Positions 53,147-64,000 of a DNA stretch of 64,000 bases are shown piece by piece. The notes below the pieces were generated by a model. It had not been told where the DNA came from and made no database searches. It worked only from the letters and a program-made list of their open reading frames with translations. Position 1 is the first letter of the stretch. Every line of letters starts with the position of its first letter. The DNA comes from Trichobilharzia regenti (lineage: Eukaryota; Platyhelminthes; Trematoda; Strigeidida; Schistosomatidae): assembly GCA_944472135.2 (NCBI GenBank), contig OX235270.1, positions 119,985,842 to 120,049,841 on the forward strand, written 5' to 3'. Both the position numbers and the translations under genes were made by a program.

Positions 53147-53590
53147 TTTGGTGTCGCTGCCTACCGACAAATGAAAAGCCTATACCCTGCAGTTTTTGAT
53201 GGAGACATATGGATCTTCGGGCAGGACTTCAAGGCTTCTGCGCAGTTGAGTGGCGTTCAAGATCTGTCAGCGATGGAGCTGCTACTTGAGACGCTGCTGG
53301 GAGGTCGGGCGAAAGCAGCATATGAAGGTGTCGGCCGAAGTATGGACGAATGTTCGACAGGGTCAGGCAAACAGTTTCCAAAGTGGGAAGGACCATATAT
53401 GGTCACTTCGAGATGGGGTTACGCAGACACAGTCGCAATGGCGAACAATGAGAGGCGCGTGAACGTCAGCGAGCTCCAGAAATGGATACAGCGAGACAAG
53501 CCAACGATGACGCCTGCACCAAGTAGATCAAGCCAACTTCAGTCGCACGTATTTGACGGGGGGACGAGTGTGGTGAGAGCAGGCTGCTAG
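53078..53590 (+). CDS. Fused gag N-terminus / integrase C-terminus frame
   Basis: A 170-codon open frame running from inside the left LTR to inside the right LTR. Its first part is a gag-like start (AYRQMKSLYPAVFDGD, then WIFGQDFKASAQL). From about residue 105 it reads KWEGPYMVTSRWGYADTV and NVSELQKWI, the C-terminal domain of a Ty3/gypsy integrase (consensus KW.GPY.V......V..L). Protease, RT, RNase H and the integrase core are gone. The junction is in frame, though the frame may be open only because the deletion is recent. Natural translation probably starts at a downstream ATG (53172). Confidence 0.65.
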   Translation: MYKYVLIFIIKRSVAWPLSSVVTFGVAAYRQMKSLYPAVFDGDIWIFGQDFKASAQLSGVQDLSAMELLLETLLGGRAKAAYEGVGRSMDECSTGSGKQFPKWEGPYMVTSRWGYADTVAMANNERRVNVSELQKWIQRDKPTMTPAPSRSSQLQSHVFDGGTSVVRAGC

Positions 53591-53894
53591 CCGATTGGTT
53601 GGCACTAATCTACGTTAAGGTCTAGGTCACTAATATGGGCCGTGAGTAAATATGAACAAGCCTGAGTCAACAACCAATCACAGCAAAGTTAACGTGGCAG
53701 AATATGATTCGCAGAGAGAACTCTATTTGTCAAGGAATCCCGAAACAACCAATCAGAAGCCTGCGTTTGTCTACCTAAACAACCAATCAGATGACTGCGC
53801 TTGTCTATAATAATGTAGTTGAAAGATGTATAAATACGTGTTGATTTTCATAATAAAACGATCTGTTGCCTGGCCCTTGTCTTCTGTTGTTACA
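53569..53894 (+). repeat. Right LTR of the miniature element
   Basis: Same length and, in my reading, same bases as the left LTR. Preceded by the purine-rich tract at about 53555-53568 and followed by the CTAT duplication. Confidence 0.9.
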
Positions 53895-53898
53895 CTAT

Positions 53899-55417
53899 AT
53901 GTTCTACTGGCATTATAAGTTTAAGATGTATGATTAAACCACTTAGACTTTGCCCAGTGAAGGCTTCATTCTGCGTAATATATATCTGCGCAGGTTTCTT
54001 AATTCCCTGATATGGATAGATTGTAATGTGTTCATTGACTTTCAAGATACAGTCCTATCTATTCATAACTATCACTGAGCTACTCTTATCAAATAAATTT
54101 ATTCTGTGATGGAATCATACTCTATCAGAATATCTTAGTTCTATTTTTACATCAGTGAATCAGGTTTACTTACAACTCCACTGAATTGTATAATCACTTT
54201 TAAATTTAAATTGACCGAATTGATTATTATTGCAATCAGTCAATGAGTGGTGTTCAAAGTAACCAGTCACTCAAGAACTCTTAATGTTTAACCAGACACA
54301 GGATGTTCAAAAATTAATTATAGCATGGGGATATGCTCAAAAATCAACCTTACAGAGCATTTATGATAAATCTTTTCAAGGGAGTGAAATATCCTCTGGT
54401 ATCAAAAATAATGATGTCAAATGACTAGAGGCAGGGAACCACTAACCCATTTTTCCTCCTTACTATCAGTCACCTGCAATCTCAGATATCCCAACCCATG
54501 TTATCCGATGTCGCTGTCAGAGACATCAACAATGAGCTTTTCGAAATTACGACTAACCTCCCGTATGAGTTTTAACGTATGCATTAACTGACTGGGTAGT
54601 GGCTAGAGTCATATTTGTGGTCTTAAATGTTTGTGCTAATGGAATTCCACCGGCCATCTGTGCAATTTGACCACCAAGCTTAGTGGCTTCCGACCGCTAT
54701 GCGCTCTTGATTTATGTCAGTTGTTTGGAATGTGTGAACCTAGTTACTGTGTTTACTGGCACTCAAATAAGATATTCAGAAAATGTGTTTTCCAGTGAGC
54801 ACTAACAAGGAAACCATATGAAGGCAATAAAAATAGCACAAACATTTTCTTCCTGCTTGAAATGATTCAGCAGTGAGAACTTGCAGACTTGTGAGATGAG
54901 GTCCAACATCAGCAGCACTATGCAGTTATGAGTGAAATGTATGACTTGAAGAGAAACTCTTAGCCAAGTTTTATTGGTTAGTAGTTGAATAAAACGTGTT
55001 ATGTTCAAAGACAAAAACCCACCTCCTAAAGCTTCTGTGTTAAACCATTAAAAGCACAAATCTAGGTTTTACCTAATTCTACACTGATACAAATCGCTCA
55101 GAGTCAAATTGTTGACCAATAAATTCTTCCTCAGGCTCAACACTTAATAGTGCATTAATGTCAGCACAAAATAGCCAATAAAGGTAAACGAGAATTATAT
55201 CAGAAAGTGTATTGTGCTACAAATACAAGATGTAATAATACTATTCAGTGAGTTTTGATTACCGTTTAAATCTATATAAAGTGTATAGTAGATAAGAATA
55301 GTTTCACACCACCTCAGTGCCCTAGCAATTAAATAAAATGGGGTCCATCAAACCAGCCAAGGGGACAGTTACTTTTATATACGAATAAAACTTGTGCACT
55401 GTGGTAAAGTATAAATC
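53899..55417. other. No recognisable gene
   Basis: AT-rich, short frames only. No motif was recognised before the inverted PLE pair. Confidence 0.35.
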
Positions 55418-56110
55418 CATTATGGGTAAAAATTTGTTTTGATAAAGTTTCCCAGTGTTTTACAGTAATGTTTACTGATGACGTTTCGAGCACAGTTTAT
55501 TGCTGCTCATAATAATATCAAGGTATTGACACAACTTTCTAACTTCATTTATATAATTCCATTATTTTTCATCGCTTGACTTGATTGGTAGTAGTATTCT
55601 CCATATTTCCGGTATGAGTGATGAGTCACTCTTATTGCGTGTGTTGGGTGTAGACTCAATGAAGGAGGACTCAGTAGTCATTCTATCTTTATGTACCTAT
55701 ATTACTTCTTAAGATTTTAGTACTCTCCCACCCTATTGTGTGGTTGTGTGTTAATGCATGCAGTGCAATCGCTGAGCTTTTTTCTAAACCATTCTTACCT
55801 TAGCTAAATTCTTATGTTCCGACAATCTGACTACCCCTGACCTACTAGTTTGTTTGATCTATGTAGTTGACCTGACTCACAGTCATTGCAGGGTATTTTG
55901 TAAATAATATTATTTTGTCTAATTGGGTCAGCTGGATCCTTTAACCTACAGAGCTTGTCCCTGAGTGAGTTTGTAGGTTAAAATGCCACCCTAATTCCTA
56001 CTTTATTCAGAATCCTACGTAGTGTGTCTCAGATGTCCCCTCTTCATATGGTATAACTGTGGATGACTTATATTCTCTCTTATTTATGTTATTATTAATA
56101 GTTTCACAAT
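55418..56110 (-). pseudogene. PLE GIY-YIG and tail, left arm of an inverted pair
   Basis: The minus strand carries the GIY-YIG region (KIPCNDCES..., QTSRSG-like codons near 55850-55900, frameshifted) and the 3' tail down to ccattatgggtaaaaatttg at 55418. It is the reverse complement of the right arm with scattered differences. Confidence 0.78.
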
Positions 56111-56970
56111 TATTAGAGCAGTGGCACTAAGTAGCACAAAAAAAGACCTAAATGATGAATTAAAACAGATAGAAGAAGCGTTGGTGTTGAATAACTATCC
56201 TATAAAATTCATTAGGAAGATCATTAAAGGCCAAAAACAAAATAAAAATAATTGTGAAACTAGTAATAACAACATAAATAAGAAAGAATATAAGTCATCC
56301 ACAGTTATACCATATAAAGAGGGGACATCTGAGACACTACGTAGGATTCTGAATAAAATAGGAATTAGGGTGGCATTTAAACCTACAAACTCACTCAGGG
56401 ACAAGCTCTGTAGGTTAAAGGACCCAGTTGACCCAATTAGACAAAATAATATAATTTACAAAATACCATGCAATGACTGTGAGGTCAACTACATAGGTCA
56501 AACTAGTAGGTCAGGGGTAGTCAGATTGTCAGAGCATAAAAATTTAGTTAAGGTAAGAATGATTGACCCCGAGAAGATAAGTAATTCAGAAAAAAGCTCA
56601 GCGATAGCAATGCATGCGCTAACACACAACCACACAATACGGTCGGTGGGAGAGAGTTAAAATTCTAAGAAGTAATATAGATAGGTGGAGAGAGAGGTTG
56701 ATTACTGAATCCTTGTTCATTGAGTCTACACCCAACACATGCAATAGGAATGACTCATCACTCATACCGGAAATATGCAAAATACTATTACCAATCAAAT
56801 CAAGTGAAAATGAAGAGAAAAACAATGGAACTATATAAATGAATTTAGGAAGTCGTGTGATTACCTTGATATGATTATGAGCAATAAATTGTGCTCGAAA
56901 CGTCATCAGTAAACATTACTGTATAACACTGTGAGACTTTATCAAAACAAAATTTACCCATAATGGAACT
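56111..56970 (+). pseudogene. PLE linker, GIY-YIG and tail, right arm
   Basis: The frame at 56121-56660 encodes the linker (ALSSTKKDLNDELKQIEEAL...) and a GIY-YIG endonuclease start: YKIPCNDCEVNYIGQTSRSG, then VVRLSEHKNL. The Tyr of NYIGQ and the Arg of the R..EH block are present. It stops early with ...IRSVGES, followed by out-of-frame remnants and the conserved tail (gagcaataaattgtgctcga) to ttacccataatgga near 56970. Confidence 0.8.
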
Positions 56971-58469
56971 AAAATTAATCTATTTACAACTGTTCAGCCT
57001 GAGGAAGAATTTATTGAAAACAATTGTTTGCTCTAATTATTCTAGTTCTGAGTAAACTATGGGAATATTTAAATTACTGTAAATATTTACCGACAACACT
57101 TTGGGTTTTTCAGAAATTTAGTGAAACACTAATTAATTAGAAATTCAAGTGTCCGTCGTTACTTAAACTTCAAAACTCGCGTAAAGAAAAATAAACTACT
57201 CGTAAGTAGACACATTTTAAATCAAAAAATATTTCACTGGTCACGGCTTCCAAAATATTAATCAACACTTATTATTCCCTATTCAGATTATTGGACCGGA
57301 TGGATAAACTTCAGTTTAACATACAACATCGTCAGACAGATGTCTATATTATAACACTACCTCCAACTTGAACACTTCATCAGAGTTCATACAAAATCAT
57401 TTTGTTTCTAATTTGTTTCGATGACTATTCATAACTCAAACATGATTTAATGAGCACTTCTAAAGACAAGATGTATCCTGTCATTTCTAAATACCTTTGA
57501 TATTTTAATTTTGATTATTTCCCTGAAAAAGTTCAAACCAGTATCCATCGATACTAGCACCAGATAACAGTCAACCATATCCAGGGTTATGAGGAGAGAG
57601 TTATATCATTCAAGCAGAATTCAAAAGACTCACTATATATTGAAGTGGTCGCTGTAGCTCCTCGATTAAATCCTGATATACAGATCTTCTTCATCATTTT
57701 GTACCAGTTTGACGAACGAAACACCGCGATAACTCCTTTCAGTATCACTGAGATTTACAGAAATATAACTTTTGCACATGTCTAATTTTCATTTGGCACC
57801 CAATGTTTGTTGGGAATATGTGGTTAAACCTCAATCAGATTTTATGTAAATTAGTTATTTAGTGGAAGCTTACGAGTGTTTCCTGTTTCATATGACCACT
57901 GTGTGACGTTTTAGCACCTATGATGACGTATTTTACAAGCATGAATAAGCAAATCATAACTGTCTGATGATGCAGTTAAATCCACAGAACAAGTCATAAA
58001 TAAGCCCTGAAAAAAACCTAATTTTCCTAAATCTCAAGACTTTTATGAGTGCGATTAATGTTAATCATACGTCAGTAGCTAGTTATCCGGTGCGTATGGT
58101 GGAAGAGATTTGGGAACAAAGGCTAAAATTCATCATGTGACAGAGTAGGTATTTACTGGCTGAGGATGATGTACATCATGCTGTTATGTTACTCCGACAC
58201 ATTAAAAGTAAGTATGTTGAAGACCTATTTGACTCAGTAGCTCATATATCTTGATGGCTTGACTAGGCGCTGCCTTATACCATTAGCGGAATAAACATGT
58301 CCTACTAACAGTTCAGTCATAATCTTGTTTTCCTTTGGATGACTTAGCAACATCTATACTACTGTCAGCCTATTTTCGTTAAAGAAGTCATACGACCACC
58401 GTAACATTCATTATCTAATACCCATATGAGCGATAAAAAATTCACATTTCAGGCTGGGCAACAGCGAAG
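56971..58469. other. No recognisable gene
   Basis: AT-rich, no frame or repeat family recognised. Confidence 0.35.
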
Positions 58470-59517
58470 AATAGACACCAACTATAGACAACCTAGAAAC
58501 AACCAATTCGATTCTTACGGTTTAAAGGTGGGATAAATTATTTTGAAAAAGTGTATTTATAATATATATCTGTAATACGAATGAATTATACAGGACAGAT
58601 GTCTCTGTTGTGCTGCAAAACTAGTTCCAGTTTCGTATAAGATTGGTGATAGACATATTAAACCAACGTCGATACAAAAACTCATCTAAGTGGCTATATA
58701 ACATATCATTTCGGAAACAACTTACCGTTCTGAAACGTTTTTTGAGGTGAGCCCAAAATTCTTCAGTGGAATTTGTAATTGTTCCTGTTACAGGATCCAC
58801 CAATTCAAAAGAATGGCTGGCTTGGTGGTGAATATAGCCTAGTGATGATAATTGAGAATAAACTCTTCATTTGTCTGTGAGAATGGTAATTCCTGGGAGG
58901 AGTAGTCGTTGTGGAATTGGTACTAAGATATCAGCACTTCTGTTCGGGATGCGTTCTACAAACCCTTAACTGAAATTTGTATCGTAAAGTCCCAGCACCC
59001 AAACATGATTTGCTGTAGTCCTGCCACGATTCATTCTTTGCTTAAGAAGTACAGTTTCGTCAGTATCCACGACAATGCCAACTCTCCCAAGTACAGAGGT
59101 GATCCCATTTAGCTTTTGTGACGCAATATCATGGCAGTACTGATACCACTGCAATTTTGAAATCTTTGTATTCTCCGTTTCTGAAACTGCAGAAGATACT
59201 GGTTGCTTTAGTAGCCAGTTGTGGCATATACGCAATATTTTGTTAAGGGAGGATTTCGATTTGAAGAAGAAAGCATCTAAAAAATCACCATAATGTACGA
59301 CTTACCGACTCTTCATATAACAGTGGTTGTATCTAAATGTGCACCCGTCAGTAACCCACATATGCAGGTTTCAGACCTCCCTATCAACCCATTTTCCACA
59401 CAGAAATCAAAAACCAAATCTGGATGAAACTTGCAATGAAGTTCATGAGCAGCATCCATTGTGAATGGTGAACGACTTGACTGGTCGGTTCAAGGTCATT
59501 TGACTTTGGTGTCTATT
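58470..59517 (-). mobile_element. Merlin DNA transposon, probable limits
   Basis: Contains a Merlin-type transposase pseudogene. A 12-bp perfect inverted repeat, AATAGACACCAA at 58470-58481 and its complement at 59506-59517, flanks it symmetrically and may be part of the terminal inverted repeats. No 8-9-bp target duplication was confirmed, so the limits are tentative. Confidence 0.5.
58621..59462 (-). pseudogene. Merlin transposase, broken
   Basis: On the minus strand, from an ATG near 59462: MDAAHELHCKFHPDLVFDF, a Cys-containing segment, a probable intron of about 30 bp (gtaagtcgtac...ttttttag), then FFFKSKSSLNKIL, GIVVDTDETVLLKQRMNRGR and HVWVLGLYD (the first catalytic Asp block, D-E...RG...WV.G). 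A frameshift near 58966 is followed by FVERIPNRS, ILTDK then TGA where a Trp is usual, then HSFELVDPVTGTITNSTEEF and YSHLDEFLYRRWF, the C-terminal ISXO2-like block. Dead because of at least one frameshift and one nonsense codon. Confidence 0.82.
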
Positions 59518-59880
59518 GTTTACTCTTGCCTTATGCTGTATTAGCTACAGTACCAAATGTTTCTTTGTTTGTTAATGAGACTATCTAAGATAGTCTTCCT
59601 GATGGTAGATTCATGTGTTTTCATGAAGTAATGACTGAAGATGGAATGCAAGTCTAGGTGGCAACAGGACTCGAAGCAAGGGCCACTGAATCACCATTCA
59701 GGAGGCATGCCGCCTCAACTAAAAGATCTAACTGTGAATCAAGTCACCGTTTCGCTGCAATCAGTTCTATTAATACTCAGCTATCTTTATTTCTTAATCA
59801 GAATCACTTGCAATTTCAAGCTAAATATAGAGTATAACTCCGTTATTTATTGTAAATAAATGAAGCAAGAAAGTTGTATT

Positions 59881-59975
59881 GGTACTTTGATATGATTATG
59901 AATAATAAATTATGCTCGATACGTCACCTGTAAATATTAATGTATAACACTGTGTGATTTTATAAAGATAAAATT
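59881..59975 (+). repeat. Isolated PLE 3' tail
   Basis: ttgatatgattatgaataat, tatgctcgatacgtcacctg and tgtataacactgtgtgattt match the tail of the PLE at 56870-56960. Upstream sequence is not PLE-like. Confidence 0.6.
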
Positions 59976-60109
59976 TTATTCATGAGTAAAAAGTGTTGGT
60001 TTACAGAGATTCAGCTGGTTTCAAGTCAGATCACAAAGTGACATCCTTTAGATAATCACTGATAGGCAGTTAGTGTTTGACATTTGTTTCTTCCTAGTTT
60101 GGAGCTCTC

Positions 60110-60290
60110 CATCAGTACGCACGCATGATCCCACCTCGGACTGAACCCAGGAGGCAGTGTCCAAAATGTTCAAGGTGACTTAAAGGTACTGGGCTGGAGT
60201 CCCAGTGAGGCCAATGGTATCTACTGTTGAAGAAATACCAAGCAGTGATTCTCTAATCGATGTAGGTTCATCATGCAATTCATTTCGTTA
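60110..60290 (+). mobile_element. Sm-alpha-like SINE lacking the hammerhead core
   Basis: A worn B box (gggctggagtcccagtgag), then ctactgttgaagaaatacca joined directly to a tail like the 51378 copy (agtgattctctaatcgatgt). Compared with that copy, the stem II to stem III part of the ribozyme is deleted. Confidence 0.6.
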
Positions 60291-60894
60291 TCTTAGTTGG
60301 AAATGGAAAGTAAGTGGTCAAGAAAGTGCTGAAAAAGACTTATGAAGATCACCATGACTTCTCATGGTTGAGTGCAAAGTCAAGGAGAAAAAACTTAAGC
60401 ATTCTTTAAGAGCTTTTATTTGTCTTTATTTTTCCGGAATAAAAATGTGTAAAATAAGCTGACAAGAGACAAATTGATAGTGGTTTTTATTATTATTCAA
60501 ATATCATCAAAAAGTATTGCTATTTTCATGAACATGAATTTGTGGGTTATCGATGGAGTTCAGAGTAGATTTAGGTTATGAGTTGAAATCAGACAACGAA
60601 TCATTGAACAACAAATAGTCCTAGTTGACTCTTTCGTCTTGGTTTTGAGCTCCTTAGCAATTGTGAAGCAAATAGCTAGAAATGTCACACTATGAGACTA
60701 ACACATCACCATTCAGTCACACTGCTTTGTTAAACAACTATTGAAAGGAATTATGAATGCTGTTAAATTTAAATCACAACATTTCTTACGAAAGTACTCT
60801 CAGTGTCTATTAAAAGATTGTGTTGATATCAGATTCTTCTGGTTTCCGAGTAACTGATACACATTTAGGTGTATAATATAGAAGCAAGTTAGTA

Positions 60895-61270
60895 TTTATG
60901 TATGCTACAGTAACTTGGAGAACGGATCAGCAAAAAGTATTTAAAACAGCCCGCTGCTGGCTTTCATCAACCAACAGCTGTCTTCCCTTGATACTGAAGG
61001 TCAGATCATTAACCGAAAATGGTAATCAGTATGATACTTTGGCATCAAACCGCCCAGAAAATATGAAGAAGCAAACGGAAACGGACCAGACATGAACTGA
61101 TGAGTGCTATGAGGGAAATCATTCGAGTGAAATTACAACGTGAAGAGATGATTTGCTTTTGGGCTTGAGGGTGACATTAAGGAAGTCATGTGATGAAGAA
61201 GAAATGAAAGATTGCGGACCGCCATGAAGCCATTTGAAGGTGAAATGAGCTAATTCAGCACAATGAAGAT
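60895..61270 (+). pseudogene. RTE-like C-terminal debris
   Basis: ATVTWRTDQQKVFKTARCWL resembles the YGAETWRTTKTIIKKVQ-type block near the end of RTE polyproteins, and LRKSCDEEEMKDCG a later one. The pieces are in different frames. Confidence 0.5.
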
Positions 61271-63189
61271 ATGTTGTTGAAGCCCTATGTTCCACCTGGA
61301 ACTCAAGAAATGATCATATCTATTCTCTTTTGAATTACCGAGAAATCGACCATCTTTATTCTTAGAAGCTGATATGACACCTAAAATAAAATAAAATGTA
61401 TTCTTTCCAATAGGCATCAGTACTGCTGATATTTTTCCCTTAAAACGTTCATAAAAAAGACCACATGTACGTTTTTATCTAATTCTATGCAACATGGCTG
61501 TTAGTCAAATAATAAATTGGTTCCCCTGAAGATTAGCCTAATCTATATGTTTTTCTCTTACTTTTTTTGCTTAATTAAGTTTCAGATGTAACAAGTGAGA
61601 AAATAAAATTTGGTTTCTGATGAAAAAACACAACCAAGAAGTAAATTCTTTTTTTTCTCACTGCCTTTTTTTCTGAAGAAATACTGAAAGAAATTCTCTC
61701 TGAATTTTGTTTGTGTCATTGAAAGAAATTAGTACTTGCTTAGTGTTTATGCAGACTGAATTTTGTCAGTGTGGTCAGTAAACTAGGTGACTCTTCATCG
61801 CAGTACACACTGGATTGATGTTGCATGGTCGGAGGAAATTCTCAGGAAGCTCTAAACCTGGACTTTCTGCTTGTAGACACTTGTCAACAAAGCATTTCTG
61901 TAACCTTGAAGAGACTGGTGTTCCCCTGAGAGAAAATAACTTGCGTCACTCAGTTCTGTAGCTGGAGATGTTTTTATTGAACTATTCAGGTCGACGACTG
62001 AATAATGTGTTATACTTGTAATTACCTTCACGTATGATGGTATCTTGCAATAGTTGTATTCACCGACTACCGTTTACTTCGTATATGTTAACTAGGATAT
62101 CGGTGTTGCATGTTCAAAGTCAACTGAAAGAATGTCCCGCGAAGCTTACATTATATTTTTGTAAATAGCTATCAGTATCATTTATCAGAGACTTTGATCA
62201 AACATACGTTTTCTTCAATATTTTTTAAGATTGTGTGGTTTGGTTTTGGAGTTAAAGATCCTATGTAAGATTGACATGTGTATAACAACTAATGAAACCG
62301 GTTAGATAGCAAGATGTTATGCACCATTGACTGACACCTCTACTCAGGTAATATGCTCACTAATACTTGCAAGCCAGATCGAAACGATTTAAAAGTTAGA
62401 TGACCAATTTGTTCATATGGAGTCGAGTTTATCAATGGTATGTTAAGAATCAGTTCAAACAACTGAAATTCCAACTCTGCACACTGACTCACCTGGGGCA
62501 CACTACCACTGAGCTCAATACCCAGAAGAGCAAAACAGTGAGTTGTTTGAGATTAAGATCACATTGGTCTGGCTATCAATCACTAGAGTGTTCAGTGTGA
62601 CTGATTTAAAAACTACTAAAAACAATCGGTAGTATATGTCATCGTGCAGTTTTGCTCCAGTGGAATCGAAGAGAAGCTTTTTTCCTACTTGATGAGACCG
62701 ATCGATTACGGTTACTTGTAATTCAGCAAGTCTACTTCAAGTCTACATTTTAACACCAAGATGTTTTCTCTGACAGGGAGAACTACAAATACTGACAATT
62801 GAAGTCAATTCTCCCTTCTTATTGTTTGATATATTTGCAACGATTAAGTTGAGGTCGGGAATAGACATACTCATATGCACATGACAGTCACTCTTTCATA
62901 GAGGTAAGAAGGTATTAAAGTAACCAGTATGTCGTTAACTCATTGAAAAGACATAGTATCACTAATCAGCTAACATTTAGACACATTTATTCGAATGTAT
63001 TTGATTAGTCTGGCAACACGTAGTCTAATTTCAATCGGTTGGATATGCAAAAACCACTGTCGATTCAAACGCGTTGGCAGCATATTCAGATGCGCTTACA
63101 ATGACTAATTCATATTTTATAATAGTAATATTGTAGGCGAATAAAGAAATCAATAAGAGCGAATGTTTATTACTGAGCTACTAGCAATG
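61271..63189. other. No recognisable gene
   Basis: AT-rich; short frames (62400-62600) without motif. Confidence 0.35.
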
Positions 63190-64000
63190 CAAAATCAGCA
63201 ACTTTCAAAAAGTAAAAAAACAATCAAATCAAAAAGTTCAGTAAATTATTAGAGAAGAAATCTTCATCTCAAAACGACGAAGTCAACAATCTAAAGTCAA
63301 CGGTGATCGACAAAACAAAGTGGGTTATCAATCTCTCAACACATATATTAAGTCCTACAGAAATAAGTGTATTAGAAAAGGGACTAAATTTCAGTGTAGC
63401 GGTTGACAAGCTGAAACTTGAGGATGTCATCCCTAAAATAGAAATAGAACTAAGTGGGATAGAGAAAACAACAGCTGACGAAATACGGGCACAATGTACA
63501 CTTACATTAAAACGACAAAAACGTAGAAAGCCTAACCTGACAAAACCAGAGATAGGAACTCTAAAAAATAACAAGGATATAATAATCACAAAGTCACACA
63601 AAAGAAATGCAACAGTAGTGTTAGACAAATCAGACCATTTGGACAAGGTAACTACTCACATACAAACAGGACCATATGAGGAAATTAATAAATCAATAGA
63701 CACATTTATGAATAAAGTTGAGAAATCCAGAGTGGACCTTATATGCCGAATGAAGCCGTTTCTAGGTGAGTCTAAGTGGTTTAATTTAATGCACAAAACT
63801 AATAACTCTTGAAAGATGTATGATTTTGTTAAAGTTCATAAGTCAGGATACCCTATTAGGCCCATAGATGATTTTAGAAATGCACCTACTCATGAATTAT
63901 CTAAATATTTAGCCATAGTATTAAATCCCCTAAAAAGCCACTCGAAATCTAGACTGATTCTTATGAACTAAACATAGATTAGATAATTTAAAATTAGATA
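63190..64000 (+). pseudogene. Penelope-like element N-terminus, running off the window
   Basis: An open frame to a TGA at 63810-63812 holds TKWVINLSTHILSPTEISVL, EKGLNFSVAVDKL, RKPNLTKPEIGTLKNN and NATVVLDKSDHL, the N-terminal and first RT blocks of PLEs. In the ADKG position it has SHKR. The same frame resumes after the stop: YDFVKVHKSGYPIRPI (the PK.HK.G.P.RPI block) and LSKYLAIVLNPL, until a stop near 63970. The remainder lies beyond 64000. Confidence 0.82.

Larger units (their letters stand above)
52817..53898 (+). mobile_element. Miniature gypsy-like LTR element with identical LTRs
   Basis: LTRs 52821-53146 and 53569-53894, each 326 bp and identical in my reading, are flanked by a 4-bp duplication CTAT (52817-52820 and 53895-53898). 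The primer-binding site TGGTGTCGCTGCC starts two bases after the left LTR (53149). The polypurine tract gacggggggacgag abuts the right LTR. The 422-bp interior keeps only both ends of a gag-pol, so the element must depend on a partner. Identical LTRs imply recent movement. Confidence 0.9.

Noticed and set aside
56880..56920. Possible hammerhead ribozyme in the PLE tail (GAGC...GCTCGAAAC, then gtcatcag)
   Set aside because: PLEs can carry hammerheads, and a stem plus GAAAC is visible, but the CUGANGA core does not precede the stem on either strand and no NUH cleavage site follows a stem III.

Overview
The window looks like a schistosomatid blood fluke (Schistosoma or a close relative). It is AT-rich and gene-poor. 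One very long, Asn/Ser-rich gene has a tiny first intron followed by large ones. The repeats are typical of that group: BEL/Pao LTR elements, Penelope-like elements (PLEs) with a GIY-YIG domain, RTE-like non-LTR fragments, tRNA-derived SINEs carrying hammerhead ribozymes, and a Merlin DNA transposon. The species call is inference from this combination.

Layout. 1-5.2 kb: SINE, solo BEL LTR with a target-site duplication (TSD), and a non-LTR fragment. 5.2-12.4 kb: a nearly intact BEL/Pao element on the minus strand with three LTRs. 12.7-16.7 kb: a second, coding-defective BEL element in the opposite orientation, so the pair forms a large inverted repeat. 18.7-37.6 kb: a six-exon host gene on the plus strand encoding a FoxJ2/3-type forkhead factor (about 1,517 aa predicted). 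Its introns hold RTE, SINE, foldback and PLE debris. 37.6-39.5 kb: probable T-rich 3' UTR. 41-64 kb: a repeat graveyard with nested PLE, SINE and RTE pieces, a 69-bp-arm hairpin, a 1.07-kb miniature LTR element with identical LTRs, a SINE with a complete hammerhead ribozyme, an inverted PLE pair, a dead Merlin transposase and a PLE running off the right edge.

How it works together. The only convincing host gene is the forkhead factor. Five short conserved blocks in order (N-terminal leader, forkhead, DLSASF block, NFDWTSVNLEEYP plus LTLDQLF block, terminal EDFNWDTIV) join exons that lie up to 7 kb apart, and the predicted exon phases sum to an uninterrupted frame. Everything else is mobile DNA.

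The strongest less-expected signals are: (a) a tandem array of 41-nt hairpins in the 3' internal region of the BEL elements, with compensatory base changes between copies; (b) an apparently intact hammerhead ribozyme; (c) a three-LTR BEL unit whose TSD encloses the outer LTR pair; (d) a recent miniature gypsy-like element with a fused gag-integrase frame. All calls were made by eye; no alignment or database search was run.
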